Notes under the pieces: generated by a model
The model's database searches: none
What the model was told of the DNA's origin: nothing
What the model saw: only the letters and a program-made list of their open reading frames with translations
Position numbers and translations under genes: made by a program
Shown: piece after piece, positions 32,318 to 40,216 of the stretch
Layout of the letters: every line of letters starts with the position of its first letter
Position numbering within the stretch: position 1 is the first letter of the stretch
Origin: an uncultured Porphyromonadaceae bacterium
Lineage (GTDB): Bacteria > Bacteroidota > Bacteroidia > Bacteroidales > Muribaculaceae
Assembly (NCBI GenBank): GCA_905198125.1
Contig: CAJKBH010000015.1
Location: forward strand, 6,685 to 70,684
Length of the DNA stretch: 64,000 bases
Reading direction: 5' to 3'

Positions 32318-33403
32318 TTAACGGTTGATGATTTTTTCTTTGAGCGCGTTCACCACTTCCTCGGGGCTTGGGATGATTCCGCCGAGGCGGCCGAAGTGCT
32401 CGACGGGCAGGGAGTCGTGCACGGCGAGGCGCACATCCTCTATCATCTGGCCGGCGTTGAGCTCGACCACGAGAATTCCCTTCTTGCCCTGTGCGGCGCG
32501 GGCCACGGCCTCGGTGGGGAAGGGCCAGAGGGTGATGGGGCGTACGATGCCGACCTTGATGCCCTCTTCGGCCGCTATCTCGCGGGCCTTGTCGGATATG
32601 CGCGCTATGGAGCCGAAGGCGACGATCAGATAGTCGGCGCCTTCCACGTCTATCTCCTCCCAGCGGGTCTCGTTCTTCTCAATTGTGCGGTAACGCTCCT
32701 GCAGCTGGTGGTTGATCACCTCCATCTTGGCGGGCTCCAGCTCCAGGCTGGTTATGACGTTGCGTTTGCGGCCGCCGAGTCTGCCGTTGGCTGCCCAGGG
32801 ACACTGCTTGCGAATTTCTTCGTCGGTGCGGCGGGGACGCGGCTCGGGCAATACGACCTTCTCCATCATCTGGCCCACGATGCCGTCGGCCAGGATCATG
32901 CAGGGGTTGGTGTATTTGAACGCCAGGTCAAAGCCGAGTCCTACGAAGTCCACCATCTCCTGCACCGTGGATGGAGCCAGGACTATCAGGTGATAGTCGC
33001 CGTGTCCGCCGCCCTTGGTGGCCTGGAAATAGTCGGCCTGGCTGGGCTGGATTGTGCCGAGGCCGGGGCCTCCGCGCATCACGTTCAGTATCAGTGCCGG
33101 CAGCGAGGCCGCGGCGATATAGGAAATACCCTCCTGTTTCAGGCTGACGCCCGGCGACGAGGAGCTGGTCATCACGGCCTTGCCTGTGGCGGCGCCGCCG
33201 TACACCATATTGATGGCTGCCACTTCCGATTCGGCCTGCAGGACCACCATGCCCGTGGTTTCCCACGGCATCAGCTCCTCCAGAGTCTCCAGCACCTCCG
33301 ACTGCGGGGTGATGGGATAGCCGAAATATCCGTCGCATCCGTAGCGTATAGCCGCATGGGCTATCGCTTCGTTGCCCTTCATGAGCCTTATCTCTTCTTT
33401 CAT
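32318..33403 (-). CDS. vorB: 2-oxoacid:ferredoxin oxidoreductase, alpha subunit (VorB-like)
   Basis: 361 residues from the ATG at 33403; the upstream part of the long frame (to 33640) overlaps the ferredoxin gene in another frame and is not coding. Seen: LMKGNEAIAHAAIRYGCDGYFGYPITPQSE, split here as the PYR-domain start, the SSSSPGVSLKQEG loop, and NVMRGGPGLGTIQPSQADY. The family is annotated as VorB or KorA in Bacteroidetes, so substrate (3-methyl-2-oxobutanoate or 2-oxoglutarate) is open. Confidence 0.92.
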   Translation of the reverse strand: MKEEIRLMKGNEAIAHAAIRYGCDGYFGYPITPQSEVLETLEELMPWETTGMVVLQAESEVAAINMVYGGAATGKAVMTSSSSPGVSLKQEGISYIAAASLPALILNVMRGGPGLGTIQPSQADYFQATKGGGHGDYHLIVLAPSTVQEMVDFVGLGFDLAFKYTNPCMILADGIVGQMMEKVVLPEPRPRRTDEEIRKQCPWAANGRLGGRKRNVITSLELEPAKMEVINHQLQERYRTIEKNETRWEEIDVEGADYLIVAFGSIARISDKAREIAAEEGIKVGIVRPITLWPFPTEAVARAAQGKKGILVVELNAGQMIEDVRLAVHDSLPVEHFGRLGGIIPSPEEVVNALKEKIINR

Positions 33404-33447
33404 ATTCGTAGAGTGTTTTTCTGATTTAGCGGAATCAAGAGCCTGCC

Positions 33448-33681
33448 TTAGTCTTCCACTTTGACTCTGTAAACTTCGATGCATGCGTCGGGACATACCC
33501 AGGCGCACGAACAGCAGCCCGTGCATTTCTCGGGCTCCGCCATATAGGCGAAATGATACCCACGGTCGTTCACTTCGTTGGGCTGTAGGGCCAGCGTCTT
33601 GGTGGGACATGCCACCACGCACAGGTTGCATCCTTTGCAACGCGCTGTGTTGACCGTAATTGCTCCTCTGATTTTTGCCAT
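33448..33681 (-). CDS. 4Fe-4S ferredoxin (delta subunit of the oxidoreductase)
   Basis: A 77-residue two-cluster ferredoxin: CKGCNLCVVACP and CTGCCSCAWVCP, ending CIEVYRVKVED. It is the first gene of the oxidoreductase operon, 44 bp ahead of the alpha subunit, and would carry electrons from the TPP site. Upstream (33682-33836) I see only a small hairpin and no gene. Confidence 0.93.
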   Translation of the reverse strand: MAKIRGAITVNTARCKGCNLCVVACPTKTLALQPNEVNDRGYHFAYMAEPEKCTGCCSCAWVCPDACIEVYRVKVED

Positions 33682-33836
33682 GATTCTAAGGTTAGAGTGT
33701 TTTGTGTGTCTTTATGGCACGCGTTAATCCGGTGCGGGGCGACTCCCTATGTCGCCCTTGCCGGGACTCACCTACAAAGGTAAAAAAGATTTCCGAGAAA
33801 ACCGCATCTTTTAAAATATTTTTTTGCACTTATGCA

Positions 33837-33872
33837 AAAATCCCCTCCGAAACGCAATCGGAAGGGATTTAT
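33837..33872 (-). terminator. Terminator of the sirtuin gene
   Basis: On the minus strand AAATCCCTTCCGA pairs with TCGGAGGGGATTT around a 7-nt loop, then a run of T. One bulge. It lies 24 bp past the sirtuin stop. Confidence 0.75.
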
Positions 33873-33899
33873 CTTAACTCTTTAAACTTTATCAACTAT
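33873..33899. repeat. Nonamer repeat block C (three units)
   Basis: CTTAACTCT, TTAAACTTT, ATCAACTAT: the reverse-orientation form of the AAAGTTAAG family. The last unit includes the sirtuin stop codon at 33896-33898. Confidence 0.65.
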
Positions 33900-34597
33900 T
33901 TGTCGTCTTCGAGCTTGCGGGCCAGGATTTCCATTCCTTTGGTGGCGGGTTCTTTAATTACCGTCACGTCGGGTATGCCGCTCACGTCGGCGGGGTTGGG
34001 ATCGATGTAGTAGATCGGTGTGCCGGGGCGCACGCAGTTGATCAGTCCTGCGGCGGGATACACCACCAGCGAGGTGCCTATCACCACGAATATGTCGGCC
34101 TCCTGCGCCAGACGGATGGCCTTGTCGATGTTGGGCACCGGCTCGTTGAAGAACACGATGTGGGGCCGCATCCGGTCGCCGTTCCGGCCGCGCGTGGCGG
34201 GAGTGGTCTCCAGGTGCTCGATGCTAAGCGGCTCGATATAGTCGGGATTGGTGACGGAGCGCATCTTCATCAGCTCGCCGTGCAGATGCAGCACGTGGGT
34301 CGAACCGGCGCGCTCGTGCAGGTCGTCGACATTCTGCGTGATGATGTACACGTCATAATCCTTCTCCAGCTCGGCCAGGGCCCTGTGGGCCGCGTTGGGC
34401 TCGGCTTTCAGCAGGTCGCGCCGGCGCGCATTGTAGAACTCGTGCACCAGCTCCGGATCGCGACGGAACCCTTCGGCCGACGCCACCTGCATCACCGGAT
34501 AGTTTTCCCATAATCCACCCGCGTCGCGGAACGTGCTGATGCCGCTCTCCGCGCTCACGCCCGCTCCCGTGGACACTACCAGTTTCTTCTTTGCCAT
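33896..34597 (-). CDS. cobB: Sir2-family NAD-dependent protein deacylase
   Basis: 233 residues. NAD motif STGAGVSAESGISTFRDAGGLW, catalytic TQNVDDLHERAGSTHVLHLHG with the active-site His, and GTSLVVYPAAGL. EFYNARRR keeps the Tyr-x-x-Arg pair that in E. coli CobB and SIRT5 binds succinyl-lysine, so desuccinylase activity is plausible. The four zinc-ribbon cysteines expected between LHGE and FFNE are all missing: the only Cys in the protein is near the C-terminus. Such zinc-less forms occur in Bacteroidetes. It appears to be a single-gene unit. Confidence 0.9.
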   Translation of the reverse strand: MAKKKLVVSTGAGVSAESGISTFRDAGGLWENYPVMQVASAEGFRRDPELVHEFYNARRRDLLKAEPNAAHRALAELEKDYDVYIITQNVDDLHERAGSTHVLHLHGELMKMRSVTNPDYIEPLSIEHLETTPATRGRNGDRMRPHIVFFNEPVPNIDKAIRLAQEADIFVVIGTSLVVYPAAGLINCVRPGTPIYYIDPNPADVSGIPDVTVIKEPATKGMEILARKLEDDK

Positions 34598-34689
34598 GAC
34601 TTATATCCGTTTATAATTAACTATCTTTGCGTTTCGGTTAAAAACAGTATAACCGCCCTTGTTGTTAACTCCATAGAGGGCTTTGTCCC

Positions 34690-34878
34690 TTAGAAACTGT
34701 TTAAATTTATTACGAATAATTTTTTATATGGATTCTTTCAATGGCTTTTAAGAATCTTTTTGGCTGTTTTCGCCAAGTTTCGGCAGTCGCAACCGAAAGG
34801 TTTCTCCTTTCTCAACTTGCGAAAACATCTCAAAAATCTTCTCAAAATCCATTGAAAATAAATTTAAACAGTTTCTTA
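34690..34878. mobile_element. Foldback MITE-like element
   Basis: A 189-bp AT-rich unit with 20-bp terminal inverted repeats, 34690-34709 and 34859-34878 (19/20). Internal segments are also largely complementary: TTTCAATGG near 34737-34745 with CCATTGAAA near 34849-34857, and GTTTTCGCCAAGTT with AACTTGCGAAAAC. The whole folds into one long imperfect hairpin and has no ORF. It occupies over half of the 331-bp gap between the divergent sirtuin and SDR genes. The remaining flanks hold a TATCTTTG box near 34623 that could be a plus-strand promoter. Confidence 0.7.
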
Positions 34879-34928
34879 CAAAAGTAAACAAAATTCAGGA
34901 CATAAAGAAAACAAAATAAACATAAATA

Positions 34929-35693
34929 ATGAAGAAAATAGTGATAATGGGTGCCTCGTCGGGCATCGGCCTGGCATGTGCCGAGGCACTGGCCAGCCGT
35001 GGCGTGAAGGTAGGGATGGCCGCGCGTCACACGGAACCGATGGCCGCGCTCAAGGAAAAATACCCCGACACGGTGGAGTATATGGCGATAGACGTCACGA
35101 AACCTGATGCGCCGGATAAATTGAACGAGCTGATAACCAGGCTGGGAGGCATGGACATATATTTCCATGTCGCCGGCATCGGATATGAGAACATGGTGCT
35201 TAACCCGGTCAGGGAGACGGCCATATTCGAGACCAACACAGTAGGCTTCGTGCGGTGTATATGCGCGGCCTACCGTTATTTCAGGCTGAACGGCATAAAG
35301 GGACAGATAGCGGCCGTGACTTCGGTGGCCGGCACCAACGGCATCGGGCGTCTGTCGGCCTATTCCGCCTCGAAGGGAGCCTGCCAGAAATGGCTGGTGG
35401 CCCTGGAACAGCTCAGCAACAATTCGGCTGCCGGCATCACGTTCACCGACATCCGTCCGGGCTGGATACGTACGCCGCTGCTGGAACCGAACTGTAAGTA
35501 TCCCATGACCATGACCCTGGATTATGCCGTGCCGTTGATACTGAAAGCCATTGTCCGCAAACGTCGCGTGGCCGTGATAGACTGGCGCTGGAACATCGTG
35601 GTGGGCCTGTGGCGCATGATTCCCAACGCGATCTACACCCACCTCAACATCCCCATCTCAAAGCCCGACAGACCACTTCCAAAGGGAGTGTGA
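34929..35693 (+). CDS. Short-chain dehydrogenase/reductase
   Basis: 254 residues with cofactor motif IVIMGASSGIGLACAEAL, the HVAGIGYEN strand, catalytic Ser in AVTSVAGTNG and the YSASKGACQKW Tyr-x3-Lys pair. The Arg at the end of the second strand (AARH) suggests NADP(H) preference. The C-terminal part contains a hydrophobic stretch as in sterol- or acyl-type SDRs. The substrate is unknown. It stands alone, with the foldback element in its upstream region. Confidence 0.9.
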   Translation: MKKIVIMGASSGIGLACAEALASRGVKVGMAARHTEPMAALKEKYPDTVEYMAIDVTKPDAPDKLNELITRLGGMDIYFHVAGIGYENMVLNPVRETAIFETNTVGFVRCICAAYRYFRLNGIKGQIAAVTSVAGTNGIGRLSAYSASKGACQKWLVALEQLSNNSAAGITFTDIRPGWIRTPLLEPNCKYPMTMTLDYAVPLILKAIVRKRRVAVIDWRWNIVVGLWRMIPNAIYTHLNIPISKPDRPLPKGV

Positions 35694-35710
35694 ACCGGCG
35701 CCCAGTTAAT

Positions 35711-35809
35711 AAAATTGACAAAGTTTAGAAAGTTAAGATGATAGTGTAGACTATCCGATGACAGCACATTTATCTTAACTTTTTCAACTCTTTAAACTAT
35801 ATAAACTGA
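35711..35809. repeat. Nonamer repeat block D (two facing arms)
   Basis: Left arm 35711-35737: AAAATTGAC, AAAGTTTAG, AAAGTTAAG. Right arm 35774-35809: CTTAACTTT, TTCAACTCT, TTAAACTAT, ATAAACTGA. The spacer starts ATGATAGTG, as in block B at 14883-14990. The right arm ends 7 bp before the ATG at 35817. Confidence 0.75.
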
Positions 35810-35816
35810 TAACGAT

Positions 35817-36059
35817 ATGGAAACTAACAGACTAAGAACAGAAGATAAGGTCGAAGTAGTGCTGGTGCATTCCGACGGCCGCAAGGAACGGTACGAAGGC
35901 ACGGGATTCCGCGACATCGAGCAGGCCATACATGCAGCCGCCGAGGCGTTGGGCGCCGATGACTGCGATACCGACGTGTTCAAGGTGACCGACCTTGCGA
36001 CAGGCGTAACCAGCTCCTACCGCATCAACGCCCACGGCCACGTCAAGCTGATAGTGTAG
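35817..36059 (+). CDS. Small conserved-looking hypothetical protein (80 aa)
   Basis: An 80-residue acidic protein: charged N-terminus, strands KVEVVLVHSD and KERYEGTGF, the helix DIEQAIHAAAEALGA, then strand-like FKVTDLATGVTSSYRI and GHVKLIV. It looks like a compact alpha/beta fold with no cysteines and no signal. I do not recognise a family. Its start lies just behind nonamer block D, and the AAA-ATPase gene follows 66 bp later. Codon use matches the host, which supports it as a real gene. Confidence 0.65.
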   Translation: METNRLRTEDKVEVVLVHSDGRKERYEGTGFRDIEQAIHAAAEALGADDCDTDVFKVTDLATGVTSSYRINAHGHVKLIV

Positions 36060-36125
36060 GAGCGTTATTTGCGTTTTTGACAGGTAATTGCTATTTTTGT
36101 AAACTGATTCACAATACGCACAGTT

Positions 36126-37679
36126 ATGGTTAAGTATCCGGTAGGCATGGCGAGTTTTCGCGAGATTAGAAAAGGTGGTTTCCTGTATGTCGACAAGACC
36201 ATGTATATCCATCAGCTGGTCTCGCTCGGAAAATATTTTTTTCTGAGTCGCCCGCGTCGGTTCGGCAAAAGCCTGATGATCTCCACGATGGAATCTTATT
36301 TCCGTGGAGAGCATGAACTGTTTCAGGGCCTGGCAATCGACCGACTGGAACCGGAGGAATGGATACAGTACCCTGTGCTTCGATTGGACTTTACCCGCGG
36401 AGGCTATAATGAACCGGGTGACCTGACGAGATTTCTCGGAAAGATAGTAGATGCCTGGGAGAAGGAATACGGTACCTCGCATCCGGACCAGACTCCCGAC
36501 TGGCGTTTCGACAAGATAATCCATGACATCTACGAAAAGACGGGCCGGCAGGTGGTGATACTTATAGATGAGTATGACAGCCCCATTGTTGACTCCCACG
36601 ATAATCCGGAACTTGAGGATGCAAACCGCAAGACCCTGCATGACTTCTACCGCGTGATGAAGGCGAACGAGGACAATCTGAAGTTCGTGTTTCTGACCGG
36701 TGTGGGCAAGATCGGGCAGATCAACGTGTTCAGCGGACTCAACAACCTTAAGGATATATCGCTGCATCCGGATTATTCGGCAATATGCGGCATCACCACT
36801 CAGGAACTACTGGATAATTTCAAGGAGGGGATAGATAAGTTGGCCGAGGATATGGAGGTGTCCCCGGAGGAGGCGCTTGCAGAACTTAAGAATCATTACG
36901 ACGGGTATCATTTCTCGCAGAAACTGATAGATGTATATAATCCTTTCAGCCTGGCTAACGCTCTGTTCGACAGGTCTATCAGGGACTACTGGTTCCATTC
37001 CGGAACTCCTACGCGACTTGTAAATGAATTCCTGCGCAATGACTGGGGCAAGCCGGATCTGGAAGGGACCGTGGTGTCGGTTTCCGATCTGGACAGCGGT
37101 GACGTATTAGGCGATAACCTTGCCTTGACCTGCTACTACACAGGATATCTTACCATCAAGGATTATGATCAGGAGTATGAAGAATTCACCTTAGGTTACC
37201 CCAATGTCGAAGTGCGTCGAGGATTTTTCAATAGTCTGTTGCGCAGCCTGAAGAAACAGGATGCGATGGGAACCAACAATTTTGTCCATTCTCTGAGACG
37301 TTTCATCAGGCATGATGATATCGACGGCTTCCTGCATGAGATGCAGTCGTTTCTGACAGGCGTTCCCTATCTGCCTTATACCGACAAGGAGACGCAGTGG
37401 CAAAAGGATATCCTTATAATAGGCCGTCTGGTAGGGCTGAATGTGGACGTGGAGCGTCGTACGTCGCGCGGACGCATCGACATGGTGCTGGACGGCACCA
37501 AGGCCATCTATATACTGGAATTCAAGTATGGCTCCACTCCCGAGAAGGCTCTGGAGCAGATCAACGAAAAGGAATACGCTCTTCCTTACGAGAACTCTCT
37601 GAACCCTAAACGTATAGTGAAGGTCGGAGTAAATATCTCGCCCGACACCCGCAACATCGACGGCTGGATAATCCAATAA
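36126..37679 (+). CDS. AAA-ATPase-like protein with PD-(D/E)xK nuclease-like C-terminus
   Basis: 517 residues. The AAA-ATPase-like domain (PF09820 type) has YPVGMASFREIRKGGFLYVDKT, Walker A FLSRPRRFGKSLMISTM and Walker B VVILIDEYDSPIVD. The C-terminal ~100 residues are a PD-(D/E)xK superfamily 9 domain with RGRIDMVLDGTKAIYILEFKYG (Asp, Glu-x-Lys). The family is expanded in Bacteroidales genomes; its role is unknown, with suggested links to mobile DNA or defence only by domain type. Confidence 0.9.
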   Translation: MVKYPVGMASFREIRKGGFLYVDKTMYIHQLVSLGKYFFLSRPRRFGKSLMISTMESYFRGEHELFQGLAIDRLEPEEWIQYPVLRLDFTRGGYNEPGDLTRFLGKIVDAWEKEYGTSHPDQTPDWRFDKIIHDIYEKTGRQVVILIDEYDSPIVDSHDNPELEDANRKTLHDFYRVMKANEDNLKFVFLTGVGKIGQINVFSGLNNLKDISLHPDYSAICGITTQELLDNFKEGIDKLAEDMEVSPEEALAELKNHYDGYHFSQKLIDVYNPFSLANALFDRSIRDYWFHSGTPTRLVNEFLRNDWGKPDLEGTVVSVSDLDSGDVLGDNLALTCYYTGYLTIKDYDQEYEEFTLGYPNVEVRRGFFNSLLRSLKKQDAMGTNNFVHSLRRFIRHDDIDGFLHEMQSFLTGVPYLPYTDKETQWQKDILIIGRLVGLNVDVERRTSRGRIDMVLDGTKAIYILEFKYGSTPEKALEQINEKEYALPYENSLNPKRIVKVGVNISPDTRNIDGWIIQ

Positions 37680-37687
37680 AATTTGGA

Positions 37688-38446
37688 TTAGAATCCTTGC
37701 CGGCGGAGGAAGGCGAGGAGCTTGGCGGAGACTGATTCGTTCATGGCGCGGGGATAGCGCACGTCGGTGAATACCTGCGCAAGTGTCTTCTTGCCGTTTT
37801 CGGCCACGAACTTAGCGTTCGGGGCGAAGTCATCCTTGGCCTTGTATATCTCCACGATGTCGGCATCCGTGAGTTCGGGATATGTTTCGTTGTACAGTAC
37901 GCCGTCAAGCGCGAGGCGTTCCGTGGGTTCAGGTTGTTCGGCGGGATAGCCCACCGATATGCACGCCACGGGGACCGTGAGGCGCGGCAATTTAAGCAAC
38001 TCGGCAATCTCCGGCGCGTTGTACAGGCACGTGCCGAGATAGCATGTGCCGAGTCCGCATAGTTCGGCCAACGTGACGAACTGCTGGGTCAGTATCACCG
38101 CGTCCATCATGGCCGAGGTGAACGACAGGAAATTATCGTAGCCCGCATCGGCGTCCGACACCTCGCACCAGCGTGTGAAGCGGTAGTAGTCGGCACAGAA
38201 CGTCAGCATCAGCGGCGCGCCCGCAGCAACCGGCTGGTTGAAATGCAGCTCGGCCAGACGGCGGCGCATCTCCGCATCGCGGGTCTCCACCACGCTGTAC
38301 AGCTGCATGTTGCCCGTAGTCGGCGCACGCATGGCCGCCTCCAGGATGCTGTCTATCAGTTCACGCGACGGCGTCTCGCCGGTATATCTTCTCACTGTGG
38401 CGCGGTGGCTGAAAAACTCCGCCAACGCATTCGGTATCCTGTCCAT
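37688..38446 (-). CDS. Nitroreductase-family protein
   Basis: About 252 residues from the ATG at 38446; 16 extra codons upstream look non-native. FSHRATVRRYTGE is the FMN-phosphate binding RRS..F region, followed by AAMRAPTTGNMQLYSVV, and the later GLGTCYLGTCL and PVACISVGYPAE. These enzymes are FMN-dependent NAD(P)H oxidoreductases acting on quinones, nitro compounds or other substrates. The stop is 8 bp from the convergent AAA-ATPase stop. Confidence 0.88.
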   Translation of the reverse strand: MDRIPNALAEFFSHRATVRRYTGETPSRELIDSILEAAMRAPTTGNMQLYSVVETRDAEMRRRLAELHFNQPVAAGAPLMLTFCADYYRFTRWCEVSDADAGYDNFLSFTSAMMDAVILTQQFVTLAELCGLGTCYLGTCLYNAPEIAELLKLPRLTVPVACISVGYPAEQPEPTERLALDGVLYNETYPELTDADIVEIYKAKDDFAPNAKFVAENGKKTLAQVFTDVRYPRAMNESVSAKLLAFLRRQGF

Positions 38447-38524
38447 ACGTTTCAGTTTTTCTGCGAAGTTAAGGTTATTTGGCCTAAAATACAAATTTAA
38501 GGAACGAAGTAAAGTAAAAACAAA

Positions 38525-39898
38525 TTATGTCAGAGAGATTATTTCTTCAGGCAGCAATACTGTGGCGGCATCGTTGACAGGAGGTTCGCGCAGAAACAGA
38601 ACAGGGACAATTTCCTTACCGCGTGCAAATGGTAACATCGATGCTTTTCGTAGCAATACATCGGTCAGCCGGGTGGCGTCCTCACATCCGGTCCATTTGC
38701 ATTCTCCTGCCAGCAGCGACTTCCCGTCCAGACTCTCAGCCACCACATCCAGTTCTATCTGCTGTATGGCGTTGTCCTCATTCTTGACTGATCCCCACCA
38801 TCTGGAGGCATTGCCGTACACTTTGCCGTTGATTTCATTGCCAGTGACGGCATCGCGGCACATTTTCTCCCAATGCAGGCTTATATACTGCCCGAACCCC
38901 TGGTCCATAGCCATGTCTACAGGAGCCCGTCTACCCAGCTCGATAAACGAACGGTTAGGCACGACAAAGCGGTAATAGAAACTAAGAAACGGATCCGAGA
39001 TTTTGTAAAGACTTTTTTTTGAGTTCCTGATGTCGGTGCCGAAAGGAATCTCTTTAAACAGAAAACCTAAGTCAATCAGTTTTCCAAGTGGACGAGACAG
39101 ATCTGTTGCGGGTCTGTTGCATCTCGCAGCCAGTTCGGATGGCCGGTTGATGCCGGAACCGATGTACGACATGATTGTGGCTGTCTTTACGATATCCTTA
39201 ATGTCATCCTCGAAAAGTTTAATAGGCTCGTCAAACAGGATTCCCGTAGGCGAGAAAACCATATCGCGAAGGGCTTCGTGCAACGAAGAATATTTTTCAC
39301 GCAGCTCCCAGTAACGCGGAACTCCTCCCCATACGGCATATTCCCGTATGGATTCCTCGGGGTTCAGACCTAATGCCTCGGAAATAAATGGCAGCCGTAG
39401 GGGTGTCAGTCTCATCAACACGTCGGCACGTCCATAAAGAGGAGCCTGCGCGTCCAGGAATGTTCCGTACATCATGTTATGAGACGATCCGCACAATATC
39501 AGATGGTAATTCAGAGAATGATTGTCCCACAGCTTCTGGAGTATAGACGGCAGCTCGGGCGACTGTTTCACAAGATAAGGAAATTCATCAAGACAGAGTG
39601 TGAAAAGTTCGTCCGGTTGCTGAAGATTCAGATTCAGCAACAGACTTTCCCAATCCGGATAAACAACCTTGTTGAATCCCGGGAATCGCTGTGCTATGGT
39701 ATTGGCGAGAAGTTCCCGCTGATGTTCGCTTTCGCTTTTATCGGCGAGGAAATAGATGTCGCAGTCACTTATCGCTTTTTTGATTAGGGTGGATTTGCCC
39801 AGACGCCTTCGGCCATAGATCACGACCAGTTCCGGCCTGTCGGAAGCGATGGCCTTTTTGAGACGTTTAAGTTCTTCTTTACGGTCTACGAACTGCAT
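38525..39898 (-). CDS. ATP-binding protein (ATPase_2 with DUF234 tail)
   Basis: 457 residues. N-terminal AAA domain: FVDRKEELKRL, Walker A IYGRRRLGKSTLI, Walker B LFTLCLDEFPYLV. A winged-helix region sits around residues 255-290, and the C-terminal DUF234 domain holds LDVVAESLDGKSLLAGECKW, a nuclease-like Glu-x-Lys pattern. Common in archaea and Bacteroidetes; function unclear. A 33-bp tandem repeat lies about 90 bp upstream. Confidence 0.88.
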   Translation of the reverse strand: MQFVDRKEELKRLKKAIASDRPELVVIYGRRRLGKSTLIKKAISDCDIYFLADKSESEHQRELLANTIAQRFPGFNKVVYPDWESLLLNLNLQQPDELFTLCLDEFPYLVKQSPELPSILQKLWDNHSLNYHLILCGSSHNMMYGTFLDAQAPLYGRADVLMRLTPLRLPFISEALGLNPEESIREYAVWGGVPRYWELREKYSSLHEALRDMVFSPTGILFDEPIKLFEDDIKDIVKTATIMSYIGSGINRPSELAARCNRPATDLSRPLGKLIDLGFLFKEIPFGTDIRNSKKSLYKISDPFLSFYYRFVVPNRSFIELGRRAPVDMAMDQGFGQYISLHWEKMCRDAVTGNEINGKVYGNASRWWGSVKNEDNAIQQIELDVVAESLDGKSLLAGECKWTGCEDATRLTDVLLRKASMLPFARGKEIVPVLFLREPPVNDAATVLLPEEIISLT

Positions 39899-39989
39899 AT
39901 TCAGTGATTTTGAGGATTATGTTTTGCAAACATAATGTTTTTAGAACATAATTCCAAATTTTGATGAAAAAATGTCGAATTGTAATTTT

Positions 39990-40070
39990 CCAAACATTTA
40001 AAACGGCGATTTTTGTAAAAATCCAAACAATTAAAACGACGGTTTTTGTAAAAATCCAAACATTTGTGAT
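39990..40070. repeat. 33-bp tandem repeat, 2.4 copies
   Basis: Units 39990-40022 and 40023-40055 are nearly identical (CCAAACA-TTAAAACG-CG-TTTTTGTAAAAAT), and a third begins at 40056 with CCAAACATTTG. The preceding stretch (39961-39989) is a decayed version. It lies upstream of the DUF234 ATPase and downstream of metG. The rest of the 318-bp gap is the metG terminator. Confidence 0.8.
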
Positions 40071-40125
40071 GTGTGGTGTTGGCGGTGTGGACACCGCCAC
40101 TCCAGTCGTTGCGGGACATAAACAG

Positions 40126-40159
40126 CGCGCCCGGCACGTATGGGGACATGCCGGGCGCG
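40126..40159 (-). terminator. Terminator hairpin after metG
   Basis: Perfect 11-bp GC-rich stem CGCGCCCGGCA (40126-40136) with TGCCGGGCGCG (40149-40159), loop of 12. On the minus strand it is followed by CTGTTTATG, a weak T-run. It lies 58 bp past the metG stop. Confidence 0.6.
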
Positions 40160-40216
40160 TTATGTATTATTGCAGTGATATTCGCGGGGTTAACAGACCT
40201 TGGTGACAGGGCTGGG

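Noticed and set aside
31742..33424. 560-codon plus-strand frame opposite the oxidoreductase operon
   Set aside because: Shadow of the alpha and beta subunit genes; low-complexity translation and no start signals.
33404..33640. N-terminal extension of the oxidoreductase alpha subunit
   Set aside because: The extension overlaps the ferredoxin gene in another frame, and the conserved N-terminus starts at the ATG at 33403.
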